In this document: one piece after another, positions 11,225-21,779 of the stretch
Numbering within the stretch: the first letter of the stretch is position 1
Layout: each line of letters starts with the position of its first letter
Origin: Limnanthes douglasii subsp. nivea
Taxonomy: Eukaryota > Streptophyta > Magnoliopsida > Brassicales > Limnanthaceae
Direction of reading: 5' to 3'
Length of the DNA stretch: 64,000 nt
Assembly: GCA_036936605.1 (NCBI GenBank)
Contig: JAUPFV010000004.1
Coordinates: 295,596,009-295,660,008, forward strand
The notes under the pieces: generated by a model
What the model saw: only the letters and a program-made list of their open reading frames with translations
What the model was told of the DNA's origin: nothing
Databases searched by the model: none
Made by a program: the position numbers and the translations under genes

Positions 11225-13673
11225 ATGTCTTGTAGTAGGATGTGCATTTTTATACTAAATGGGGAGCTCGCAATTTGTGACCTTGGTTTATTTTCTGAGT
11301 TTGAAGATATTGTTAAATTTGTTTTAAGTAGATATGATACGTTGGTTCGGGGTAAATTCAAATTAAGATACTCTTGTGGTGATTTAGAAAATGTTATCTT
11401 AGGTTGTGATGGTGGTTTAATTGCGTTGGTATTATTTGTTGATAGTTTGGGTGTTTCAAGTGTTACTATTAAAGTTGAAGGTGTTGTTGTTGTTGGTGAT
11501 ATATTAGAGAAACTGGTGAAAGTATATTTGAAGTTGTAAATGAAGATTTTGTTTGTGGAGAAACTTGTGAAACTTCTGATGTTAATGGTATTAGTCACAA
11601 GCATAAAGCACTTTCTACTATTGGTTGGGTTAATGAAATTAGTGGTGTTGGGCAAGTGTTTCAAGATGGAGTAGTAGGTTTAAGATTAGCTGCTAGTCGG
11701 TTGGCTTTACAAAAAGGTTTTTCTTTTAAATATTTGTATAACAATAAACAAGAAGTAACTGTTTATTGCATGAACAAAGATTCAAAGGGCTGTCCTTGGA
11801 GACTTTATACTAAGCAAGACATGTCTACTGGTTTTTTATTTATTAAGAAGTATGGTGAAACTCACACATGTTATTGGTTTTAGCAAAGAAAATAGAAGGC
11901 ATTTGTCATCTGATTTGATTGGAAATGAAATACATGATTGTGTGAGGAGGAGAGTTGATGTTACAGCTACAAGCGTGAAATTATTTTCTAAAAATGATTA
12001 CGGTTTAGATATTTCTTACAGTGTTTCATGGCTTTCTCTAGAAAAAGCTAGGAGGGCTGTATATGGAGATAGTTCAACTTCTTATAAAATTCTTAAAAAT
12101 TATTTTAAAACATTGAAGGTTCTTGATAGCAGCAGTGATTACATATTGGAGTATTTATTGGAAACCAATGTGTTCAAGTGATGTTTTGTAGCATTTGGGT
12201 CTTGCCTCTATGGTTTCAATTCGTGTCGTCAAGTTTTATTTGTTGATGGTACTTTTTTAACGGGAAAATATAATGGTTTTTGTTATTCAGCTATAGCCAA
12301 AGATGGTAAAAATGGTAAGTTTTAATTATATTGGAATAGATGTTATCTTTTAAATATGTTATATATGAATCTGCGAAAAACAGGTTTGGAGATTAATAAC
12401 AAATAGATAGATGCGAAACCTTATAAATAAATAACGTCATAGATGCGACATGTGTAATTAATGATTAATTTGCTAGATGCGAAACCCATGTAGTTTATGA
12501 TAACATGATAGATGCAAAATATATATAGTATATGATTATTGAGATAGATGCGAAACCTATATATTAGTAAGTCGTAGTTGTGAAACCTCTTATAATGAGT
12601 CATTTAAACTATTATTTGTTCTATATATTGGTTGCAGGTATTATCCCTGTTGCTTTTAGTATTGTTTCGTCTGAAGATACTGAGAATTGGGTATGTTTTT
12701 GGAGATGTTGAAACCTCATCTTTTGGATCACGAAATGACATTTATTAGTGATCGTCATTTAGGTATTGTTACTGTTGTATCAGCTATATTTCCAAATTAC
12801 CATCATGGATACTGTCTTTATCATCTTATGAATAATTTGAGGCATTGTTTAAAGGCTACACCGACGACATTTAAGGATAATATGATAAAACTGTTTAAAA
12901 GATGTGCATATTCTTTTAATCAGAATTTGTTTAATCAATATATGGATGAATTACTTAAGCACAGAGGTGAGAAGATTCAAAGTTTTTTCAAAAATTTATC
13001 TCCTGAGAAATATGCTCGTGCTTTTTTCAAAGGCAAGAGGTATGGTTCCATGGCATCTACTCCAGCTGAATCTTTTAACAACCAAGTAAAACAATTTTGT
13101 GGTTTGCCTATACTGGAGTTAATTGATAGGATTAAAGTTTTAGAAATGAGTCAAATTTCGAGACGTTTTGGTGATGCTGAATGTTGGACTAGTGTTTTGT
13201 GTCCTGAATTTGATGAAAAGTTTAAAGCTAATGTTGAAGAAGGTCGTCCATGGATAGTTCATTCGCATACTCCTCTTTTGCATGAAGTGTTTTGTGATCC
13301 TGTTATGGTTGTTGATCTTAGTGTACGTCATTGTTCTTGTGGTTTGTGGCAACATGAGTGTTTCCCTTATTCTCATGCTGTAGCTGCTATATTTTATATA
13401 GATGCAGATCGTATGGAATATGTTGAGCCATGCTATTTTGTAAGCTGTTATAAGACAACATATTCATATGGTATAGCTGTATTTACTACTTTTGGTCAAG
13501 GATCTACTTCAACAACTTCTCCAGATCTACTTACTCCAGTTTTAAAAAGGAGAGCTGGACGACCTAAGAAGAAAAGAATTCCATCTAGAGGAGAATTAAG
13601 TATTCGTAAGATAACGTGTTCTTGTTGTCGTAAATCTGGCCATAAGAGACGCACATGTGTAGACATTTTGTAA
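11225..13673 (+). pseudogene. MuDR/MULE-type transposase of element B, frameshifted
   Basis: It is homologous along its whole length to the element A transposase, with the same single intron place (exon 1 11225-12314, exon 2 12638-13673, GT/AG borders). The frame changes near 11515 and 11870, a TGA stands near 12179, and another shift lies near 12690, so no full protein can be made. Recognisable parts are FVDGTFLTGKYNG (first Asp), FISDRHLGIV (second Asp), TPAESFNNQ (Glu), a SWIM-like CSCGLWQHECFPYSH in which the third Cys has become Tyr, RRAGRPKKKR and the zinc knuckle CSCCRKSGHKRRTC. The last ORF, 12687-13673, is long and open, so decay is moderate. Confidence 0.85.
12405..12585 (+). repeat. 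TAGATGCGAAAC motif cluster 2 (transposase intron of B)
   Basis: Six copies lie inside the intron 12315-12637, at about 12407, 12439, 12473, 12508, 12543 and 12570, spaced roughly 30-35 bases; some are mutated (GATGCAAAAT, GTTGTGAAAC). The intron is otherwise AT-rich and featureless. Confidence 0.75.
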
Positions 13674-13754
13674 GATGAATCAAATTTTTGGTACTTTTAG
13701 TTTTATTTGAGTTGTGTTTATCATAATAACAATAGATTGGGAACATTTAAATGG

Positions 13755-13805
13755 ATGATAGATGCGAAACCTTTTGTTATATGGACACGCTAGATGCGAA
13801 ACGTT
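13755..13805 (+). repeat. TAGATGCGAAAC motif cluster 3 (after transposase stop)
   Basis: Two copies, at about 13757 and 13789, lie just downstream of the transposase stop codon and just before the inserted TAT element begins. The array was probably longer before the insertion and loss of adjoining DNA. Confidence 0.7.
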
Positions 13806-13841
13806 TTATTATATGTGATGAATTAAGAAATAGTTCAAGGG

Positions 13842-14169
13842 TGATATTGTGTTATGTGAATATTCGGGGGACCAAACAGTGAAGACCGAATCCTTCGTGA
13901 AAGTACCCTTTTAGAGAGAGAAAGTGAGAGTTGGACTAAGTAGAGAGAGAAAGTAATATTATATTAATAAACCAGATTATCAACTCGTGTGTGATCTTTT
14001 TATGGTATAATAACGGGCCCCACACACTTTGATTCCTACTTATTACACACTTAGTCCCTATGTTTTCAACTTATTCATAATGACTATTTCTACTGTACTT
14101 TTTACAATACTTCCCCAATAAAAAAACTTCCTTACAATTTTTCCATATGTTTTTTATTCTCCCTCATCA
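13842..14169 (-). repeat. 3' LTR of the truncated TAT element
   Basis: The segment ends on + with ATCA followed by GTAGCCCCCC, the reverse complement of GGGGGGCTAC|TGAT. This is the same polypurine-tract/LTR junction as in the 37-47 kb element (GGGGGCTAC|TGAT). The other edge is set at the TGAT of 13842 because TAT LTRs here are TGAT...ATCA; 13816 is an alternative. A second copy of the tract (GATCAGTAGCCCCCC) lies at about 14510. Confidence 0.5.
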
Positions 14170-14254
14170 GTAGCCCCCCAGTCCTAGTAAAAATATTTTT
14201 ACTAGGACTGTGAAGACATCTCCGAACTTCATCTTGTTCGTTTCAATTCTCCTC

Positions 14255-14490
14255 GAAAATGCACCTCTTCGAATATCTTTTAGTCTCTAACTGTCCTCGA
14301 ATAATACCTCTTCGAATACAAAAATTCCTCTTCGAATATCCTTCGAATTCAAAATGCCTCTTCGAAAAATATCTCTTCGAGGAACGTTTTTTCGAAAAAT
14401 GTCTCTTTGAAAAATGTCTCTTTGAAAAATGTCTCTTCGTGAAATGTCTCTTCGTGAAATGTCTCTTCGAAAAATGTCTCTTATTCTCCT
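14255..14490. repeat. Tandem CCTCTTCGAA(AAATG) simple repeat
   Basis: A short unit of about 15 bases built on TGTCTCTTCGAAAAA is repeated some 12-15 times with drift (CTTCGAAT, CTTTGAAA, CTTCGTGA). It makes an ORF full of FEKCLFEKCL, which is an artefact. It lies in the spacer between the LTR and the antisense ORF. Confidence 0.7.
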
Positions 14491-14960
14491 GGATAATACT
14501 GATCAGTAGCCCCCCAATCCTTGCAATGTCTTAGCAAGGTTTGAACCATGCCTCTCACCAATATTGTTCATCGAAATTAACCGTCTCAACATAATATAGC
14601 CTCCCATACTTGGCTAAATAAATTTCAAGGATTGGACTCATCGAATTTATCAGTATCAACTCACATACCCCAATCAACAATCTCCCACTTTTTTCATGAC
14701 GTCATTAGTCATAATTCCTTGTCACCAAATCTTTTTAGAGATCTTATCCCGTTTCCCAATATTTTTCATCATTAGATTGCCTCTTCATCTTCTCTCTCAT
14801 TTTTCGAATCAATATAACTGTGCCTATGTTACCCATAACGCCCCTAGGCAAACAAAGGAAAATGTCCCCAAGCCTATCTTACCCTAAAATCCCATCTTTC
14901 TCTATAAATACTCACCTTCTTTATTTGCACTCCAAAATTTTCGTTCTAAAATTTCTAGAG

Positions 14961-17750
14961 AGAGAAAACTGGCTTATAAACCTCGTCGGATTCCTGAGTG
15001 GCTATTAATCAGAAAAACATTCCAAGAGAAAGTTGCTACTGGTGAATATGTTAAACCTCAACCACAACCTTCTGTCACCACTTTCTACGGTTCTTGGCCT
15101 CCATCGAAAAACTCTCCTGCTATCATACCCTTCAAAATTTCTTACCAAAACCAAACTTTCGATCTCAGCCCCCTCAAATCCATAGGTAAATACAGACACC
15201 ATAATAATTCTTCTGGTAAGAGGGAAAGACATCAAAAGGATAAAAAGAACTCTCAGGAACGCAAGCGTGCCAAAGAAACTCCCTCGGAAACCCCAGATCC
15301 GACTTTGGCTTTAATTGTTGGAAATCCTCCTCTGAAAATCGACACTTCTGGATCAAGCCTTCCAGCCACCCCTTCAATAACAAAAACCGGGAGCCCTCGA
15401 TTCTCCCCATCAAGAACCATCATTACCAAAGGCGATCTTCAAGCGATGCGAAACAAATCCTTGGTTAATAAGGGGAAAGCAATTGCCTCGGATAATCCTG
15501 AGCCAGAAACTCAACCAATGTCTTCTGCAGAGTAGAGTAAATCCAGTGGTCTTCCCTTGGCCTCTTCTAGTCAGATGCTCACCGCTCCCCCAACAATGTC
15601 CGAAGAACAGGCTCGTCGGATCGCCCCAAAATCTAAAAGAGACATCACTCTTCCCTTAGAACTTGATGCTATTGCGGGCAACAAAATTCGAGGAATCGAA
15701 TACAAGCATATGGTTGCACTACACAACATATCCTATAAATACTTTTCGTCTTTGGAGGAGACCATGTTGAGGACCCGATGGTGCATCCCCTCGTACATTA
15801 ACATTAGATTCCACTCGAAAGGTGAGACTCATTTATCAGTTAGGGATGATGAGTTAGTAGTTTATACAGAAATCATGAACTGGGGGTTAAGATATCCCTT
15901 AGACCCATTTTTTATTGAATATTTTGCCAAGATCGACCTCTGCCCTTCACAAGCCGGTCCAAATATGTGGTTCACACTCATGGCATGTATCATGGCTTTG
16001 AGGATTTCGGGCAACGAAATTTCCATAGAAGAGCTCATCGGATTATCTGGCCTATCAAAGAATCCATTTTTCCTGTTTTATTCATTAACTTTTGGTCGAG
16101 GACAAAAGGTGTTGAAAGACTTACTAGAAGCTGACAAGAAGTGGAGGCAGCAATTTGTCTACTTCTCTGGTCATTGGGAGACAGGATCTGAATCGACTCC
16201 TTCGAATCCACACAATATGTCTCTCTTGTGGACCAACAAATGTAAGTCCATTAAATTCTCTGTTCACCTCTCCTCAGATAATGATGTACTAACTTAAATT
16301 CTTTGTAGCTATGACCGAAGTTTCAAAACTGTACGCAGAATATGTAGAGAGTGCCACCACCGTCTTTACCAAACTCTGCGAGTGGGCCAAAGAAAATTGG
16401 GACAACAAATTCCACTTGTGCTTCATGAATAATAACTTGGCCAAAAGTCGACTCTGGAGGCTGAATCCCCTTGACCGGTTGACCCTGAAAGAATTGATGA
16501 CCCCTCCCTCTCAATAAGAAATCCTTGATCGAGTGAACAAGAAAGATATGGTCATCTATCTTCTGAAGCGCTCTTGTGCCAAAAGTCACCTTGATGACTC
16601 CGACGAGAAAGTGTCCAAAAAAGACCTTCAGTCAGACTCTGAAGGGTTAGCTGCTAATCAAGAGCCACCCTCTTCGGCAAACACTGTTGCTCCCATTACG
16701 GTTTCCCCTTCTAAGAAGTCTGTCCGCCCCACTAAGAAAAAAGATGCCAAGACAAAAGAAACCAAGAAAAAGGTTGTTTTGGAACCCATCCAAGAAATAT
16801 CTGAGGACGCTAAAACATGGGATGATGTCCAGGAAATTTCCTAAGGCACTGGGACCCAAGATGTATCAACTGATCCTGAAAAAGAAGCTAGAGAAAATTT
16901 AAGTCAGACACCCAATTCTCCTCTTACCCAAGCTTCAAGTCCCTCTCCAATTGATAATTCTCCTATATTAGCACCGCTCCCAATTCCCCGAAGCGATCCT
17001 CCTCAAAATATTGACCTCAATATTTTAACTGGTGAGTCTTCGGATTTTGACCCCGCAGAAATAGGCTCGCCTTCAAACTCCTTCGAGATTCCTCAGCATG
17101 ATGAATTTTCGCTAAGTCTTCGCAACCTACTAAATGCGTCTGTCAACATGGGAAGAAGAATGCAACATCTGGAAGACTGAAAAAACCATTATAAGTTCAA
17201 GGCTTCCATTGCTTCCTCGCAGCTTGAAGAGACAAAGAAACAACACTCCATTTTAGAGAGTCAGGCGAATGCTATTTTTGAAAGATTATCTGCCTCCAAA
17301 AGTTACGCCCTTATGCTCGAAAAATGCTGCTAGGAAGAGATGGATTTCTACCAAAAGAAGACAGGGGCTCAAGAGAAACTTCTGACAGAACTCAAGAAAG
17401 CTCACCAAATTGCATGCAAGGGATTTAAGGATTGTCTTGCTGATTACAAGGTTGTTATGGAGGACAGAATAAAGTTAGTGAAGAGAATTGAAGATTTTCC
17501 TAAACAAGTGGAGGCTGAGAAAGTAAAAGCTGTGAATGCCTATGCGGCCAAGTGTGTGGACAATCTCAATACTCGAGATGCTACTACCCGAACAGGGCTG
17601 ATCACCCAAATTCATGCAAAATACCTTGAGTACAACTTGGGCAGTTTTTGGAAGCTTGTCTCCCCCGACCTTCGTCCTCCTAACATTGTTGTTAGCGATA
17701 GCGAGTCATCAGATTCCGAAGAGAGCGACTCCTCGGAACATTCTGCCTAG
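14961..17750 (+). pseudogene. Antisense ORF (aORF) of the truncated TAT element, Transposase_28-like (PF04195) protein
   Basis: The coding strand is opposite to the retrotransposon's gag-pol, as known for TAT-lineage elements with an additional antisense ORF. Part 1 (14961-15532) is basic and Ser/Pro-rich. Part 2 (15557-16240) carries the conserved block (WGLRYPLDPFFIEY, LCPSQAGPN) shared with the aORF at 44.0-46.8 kb and resembling the 'putative gypsy type transposon' domain. An intron of about 68 bases (GTAAGT...TTTGTAG, 16241-16308) precedes the block starting MTEVSKLYAEYV, and the C-terminus is a coiled coil ending in an Asp/Ser-rich tail. In-frame stops near 15533, 16515, 16842, 17178 and 17331 break it. 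Its function in the retrotransposon cycle is unknown. Confidence 0.7.
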
Positions 17751-17754
17751 ATAA

Positions 17755-18210
17755 ACTTGTAATAGAAATGTTAACATGTTTGGCAATTTTTGTGTATAAG
17801 TGCTTGTAAGGCAATTTTTTTTAATCCACCTGACTTGTTCTGAAGATCATCTTCCTCGAATTTTCTAGTATGCCACTTTTTGAAATGCCAGTTTTATAAT
17901 TTTTTAATCTTCACATTTTTTATGTGAAAAAATAAGTGTATGCCAACTTGCGTTGAATAATTGCTTTATACCAACTTTAATCGTAATAATCGTTGTATGC
18001 TGCGCTAAGGCAAGCTTATAAAAATAATTCGAGGAAAAAACTGTTATCTCATAAAGAATATTTCGATGCATGAAAATGCAATTGTATTGATCAGCTCATA
18101 ATGACGCCTCATTAAAACCTTCCTGTACCTAACAGGGTAGGAAAGAGTATGCCCTCGCTGTTTTTATAAACCTGAAAATACACACAAAAGATAATTATTA
18201 CATGCTACCT
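17755..18210. other. TAT-element spacer between aORF and pol
   Basis: No gene. Near 18100-18150 it contains the counterpart of the 43,485-43,550 sequence of the other TAT element (CATTAAAACCTTCCTG; GGAAAGAGTATG), which confirms the shared structure. Confidence 0.55.
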
Positions 18211-18216
18211 TCTTCC

Positions 18217-18513
18217 TCATTCCAGGTACAATTTTAAGTGTTCGATATTCCATGGATGCCTAAGATATCGCCCTTCCTTGCCTTTTAATCTATACGTTCC
18301 CTGCTTTACTTTCTCCGTTACTTTATAAGGGCCCTCCCGATTTGGCCCTAGCTTTCCAAGAATCTTCTCTTTGGTGTGCATAAAAACTTTTCGTAACACT
18401 TTGTCCCCCACCTTGAAATCTCTTTGCTTTACTCTGGAAGCATACCTACTCCTTATTAACGTTTGATAATGCAAGGACTTTAACTGCGCGCGTCGTCTTT
18501 TTTCTTCCACCAA
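18217..18513 (-). pseudogene. Integrase C-terminal fragment of the truncated TAT element
   Basis: About 98 codons are clearly homologous to the integrase C-terminus at 43,180-43,467 (shared HYQTL.RSRY, KVGDKVLRKVF.HTK, HPWNIEHLKLY). The frame is open, but everything upstream of it is gone, so it cannot act alone. Confidence 0.85.
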
Positions 18514-19099
18514 ATCTACTCCTCAGATGTAGTAGCAGCAATATGAAATTCAACATCAGCAACATGGTCATTTTCATCAGTAACAACGACATTATGATTC
18601 TGTTTTTGCAAATCATCTTCAGTTTTTTCTTGTTGTGGAGGTGGAACCTTGTCTTCCACAAAAATATTTGGTGTTTACTTTATTTTATTTGGTGATTAGT
18701 GGGCTTGATCATTTAATCTCTTTCTTATTGAATAAGTTTTTGGATGTTGTTTAGTTGTTTCCATGTTTAGCTTCAACATAGGCAGTTTAAGTGTGTTTTG
18801 TAGTTCAACCTCAATGTCCATCTCTGCATCAGATTTCGTTTTTGTAATGATCTTCTCCTTTTCTTCGAGTTTCTTTTTTAGTTCATTAATTTGTTATTGA
18901 AATTGTCGGCGTTCCATTTCAATTTTTTCTACTTTTTCAAATGTTGTTAAGTCGAAGCTCTGGCTAGAGACTGGGTCAGTGTGAGGTTTGTCTGCGTCTA
19001 ATGGTGGTGTTGTTGTTAGGGTTGTGGGTGGGTGTGGGGTTGTGGTTGGCGCTGGGGCTGGGGCTATTGTGTTAACTTGCTGTAAAATAATAAGTAATG

Positions 19100-19465
19100 T
19101 AAAGATAGATGCGAAACATTTGACATCAGAAGATAAATAATAGATGCGAAATCTTAACATTCATAAACCTAGATGCGAAACGTTGAAGTCAAATCAATTG
19201 ATAGATGCGGAACGTAAATAAATGATAGATGCGGAACGTAAATAAATTATAGATGTGGAACTAAAAATAAATGTTAGATGCGGAACGTGTACATAAAGAT
19301 AGATGTGGAACGTGTACATAAAGATAGATGCGAAATGTGAAACAGAATGATAGATGTAGAACTTTTAACAGAATGATAGATGAGAAACGTTAATTACAAG
19401 TAGATGCGAAACGTTATAATGATGCTAGATGCGCAACCTTCTGTAATGATGATACTAGATGCGGA
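19100..19465 (+). repeat. TAGATGCGAAAC motif cluster 4, regular ~25-bp array in an intron of the DUF1985-like gene
   Basis: Fourteen copies stand at about 19105, 19141, 19170, 19201, 19224, 19249, 19274, 19299, 19324, 19350, 19375, 19401, 19423 and 19453. The spacing is close to 25 bases in the middle. Variants are TAGATGCGGAAC, TAGATGTGGAAC and TAGATGAGAAAC. All copies are on +, although the host gene is on -. Confidence 0.85.
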
Positions 19466-20594
19466 ATTTATAGCAAATATGATAAAATAGTATATTTTTA
19501 CCTTTTCTCTTGCTAGTAATTTCTTCAACCTTCTGTTTTCTGTTTTGAGATGGTATAATCTGTCCGAAATGTTTATTTTAGAACTCTTTTGTATTGTCTT
19601 TTCAGGTTTCTTCAGATTCCTAAGAATCTGTGATGTTGTATTCACCTTTCTTGCAATTGGGGCACCAACTGTATCCACTGGTAAAGTTTTCTTTTTCAGG
19701 TTTTGTACTGGTTTTCCTCGTCGTGTTGCAGTCTTTTTAGTTCGTGGAACTTTTTGGCGTGGTTAAACTATGTATTGGTCAAGTGTTTTTTCGCTATCAG
19801 TAGAATCTGTTGCAGTTTGTTCTTGTAGCGTATTCTAATGCAAACCATCTTCATCTTCGTTGAGGTTTACTTGTTCTAATTCCATTTGTGGACCAATATC
19901 ATTTTCTTGAGGAGCATCAATATTTTCTTCATCTATTTGGAATTATCCTCCAAATTCTTCTTCTTCTTTCAGCTTCAATTGCTCTTCAAGAATCTATAAA
20001 ATTGTTAAAATGTTAGAGTAAACAAATATATATATATATGAAAAATTTGAAACAGATTAAAAAACATATCGTAAGTATACTTGTTCATTTGTTATGTTTT
20101 TTATGGCTTCAACCAAATCTAAATCTGTTTTGCGTTCAATACCCAGCCATTTGAAGCATCTACGTATCTTGTCTTCAATTTCAATATCTTGACATAAAGT
20201 TGCGTGTTCCATGATGAATGGCTACATATTAACAATACTTTAGATATTATTTGTTGAGTAAATATAAAATATGAAATAGAATGAAGAAAAATACTAACCA
20301 GTAAAAGGGCAACACAACCAACTACTTTTCCAGGTTTAGTTTCATGACAAACTATTATAGAATTCATCAACTTTTCCCGGATTGCTTCAGCCCAATTATA
20401 GTTGTTTATTATGTCTAGGTGTTCTACATAATAGACCACCGTCGAAGCTAGTACATCTCCAGATGTAGAGAAAAACAAGGTAGAACAGGCTAGCAATATA
20501 AAGAGTATGACAACATCTTCTATTGCCTCTTGTTAAGATGTTTTTACTGCTATCTTTATTGCATCCTACAAACAAGCAAAACCATTTCCTAAAT

Positions 20595-20885
20595 TTGATA
20601 GATGCGAAACTTTAGTAATTATATTTAGATAGATGCGGAACCTATGTAAACGGTAATAATAGATGCGAAACGGGTACTAATTTTACTAGATGCGGAACAT
20701 GTTTTATTTTAGAACAAGCCTAATGTGATATATGTGAAAACTGATTTAATCATAGTAGATGCGGAACGTGTTCAATATGAAAGAGGCCTAACGTGATAGA
20801 TACAATACCTAGTTTAATATGAAACAGGTTATAGAGATAGATGCGTAACCTTATTTAAAGCAGAAGTAGTAGATGAGAAACAACT
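20595..20885 (+). repeat. TAGATGCGAAAC motif cluster 5 (intron 1 of B DUF1985-like gene)
   Basis: About nine copies lie at roughly 20599, 20630, 20659, 20687, 20727, 20756, 20797, 20837 and 20870, spaced 28-40 bases, with some decayed (GATATATGTGAAAA, GATAGATACAATAC). They lie between exon 1 and exon 2 of the - strand gene. Confidence 0.8.
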
Positions 20886-21429
20886 TATGCAGTATTAAAA
20901 TAGTCAGAAAATGTGAGAAAGATGGAATTTGTGAACCTTTATAAGTTTGTTAGTGATCGGTCTTGCTCTACTTCAACCAACTTTTCTTGATGTCTTCTTA
21001 GAAAAATACTTCTTTATTATCCTTGATTTTTCTTCATCTTCTAATTCTGAAAAGTTAGGTTGAAAACTTTTTGCTTCAAGTGGCATATTTTCATTCCCAT
21101 GTTTTAAACCAAAACTGATTTTTGTATCATGGTTTGTAAGCTTTAAAAACTCCCCCCCCCCCAATTTAAATGCTTCTTCTTCATCATCATATGTCATCGC
21201 AATCTGTTCAATTACATCCCATTGTTTTTTGTATGCAGTTTTCTTTGTCCGAAGATCATAGGATGTTTTTAAAAGTGAGTAAAATGGTGTCTTCTTTGCT
21301 GCTTCTATATGTTCTGGCCTCACTTTTGTCTCTTCCATCTGTTTTAACAGTGCAAAGAGGCCAGATCTGTAGAAACATGTTTTTGGTGCCATTTTTACTT
21401 GTAAAAGCAATAAAAGAGAAAATTATATC

Positions 21430-21745
21430 AGATTTGATAGATTCGAAATGTAAAGAGATATATAATTTAAGGAATCTGGTTTGATGCGAAACCTATACAG
21501 ATCAATAATATCAAATTATTGCTAGATGCGAAACTCTACATAAAATCTGCAAATAAGAGAAAGATGATAGTTGCGAAACCTGTGGAAATATCAATGCACA
21601 TAAAAGATTGGTAGATGCGAAACACAAGGACATCTATAACTAGAAGACTCTAGTAGATGCGAAACACAATGAAATCTATAACAGTAGAGTCTAGTATATG
21701 CGAAACCTATATAAAAAACCTGCAATTATCTAAATTCTATCTGCG
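21430..21745 (+). repeat. TAGATGCGAAAC motif cluster 6 (leader of B DUF1985-like gene)
   Basis: About eight copies at roughly 21435, 21480, 21521, 21569, 21611, 21653, 21693 and 21738, spaced about 40 bases, lie just upstream of the ATG at 21392. Two 42-base neighbours (21611 and 21653) share flanks (TAGATGCGAAACACAA), which shows local duplication of the unit. Confidence 0.8.
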
Positions 21746-21779
21746 AAACCTATACAACAGCAGTAACATTTAGTAATGC

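Larger units (their letters stand above)
13842..18516 (-). mobile_element. TAT-lineage Ty3/gypsy retrotransposon, 3' half only, inverted, inserted in element B
   Basis: Read on the - strand it has integrase C-terminus, spacer, antisense ORF (on +), polypurine tract and 3' LTR: the same order as the nearly complete TAT element at 37.35-47.6 kb. The 5' LTR, gag, protease, reverse transcriptase and most of integrase are missing. Its right edge (about 18,513) abuts the DUF1985-like gene of MULE B directly. Truncation either accompanied or followed insertion. Confidence 0.75.
18517..21392 (-). pseudogene. DUF1985-like (VANC-type) gene of MULE B, truncated and with stops
   Basis: Exons read from the right are: about 21392-20960 (starts MAPKTCFYRSG, includes GGGEFLKLT and IKKYFSKKT), about 20571-20290 (ACSTLFFSTSGDV, GCVALLL), about 20222-20080 (PFIMEHATLC, RRCFKWLGIE), about 19990-19500 (acidic, then LYHLKTENRRLKKLL) and about 19080-18520 (Pro/Thr-rich, coiled coil). 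The order and introns match exons 1-5 of the element A gene. Stops occur after KKTSRKVG, in the acidic exon (about 19945, 19835, 19765) and in the last exon. The Ulp1-like half is absent because the TAT fragment starts at 18,516. In VANDAL elements this protein class binds element motifs and lifts silencing. Confidence 0.75.

Noticed and set aside
14259..14534. 91-codon ORF rich in FEKCLFEKCL
   Set aside because: It is the translation of a simple CTTCGAA-type tandem repeat with no homologue in the other TAT element.
19100..19465. CRISPR-like look of evenly spaced 12-base repeats with variable spacers
   Set aside because: The context is a eukaryotic transposon intron, repeats are too short and variable, there are no cas genes, and copies continue in other non-coding parts of the same element.
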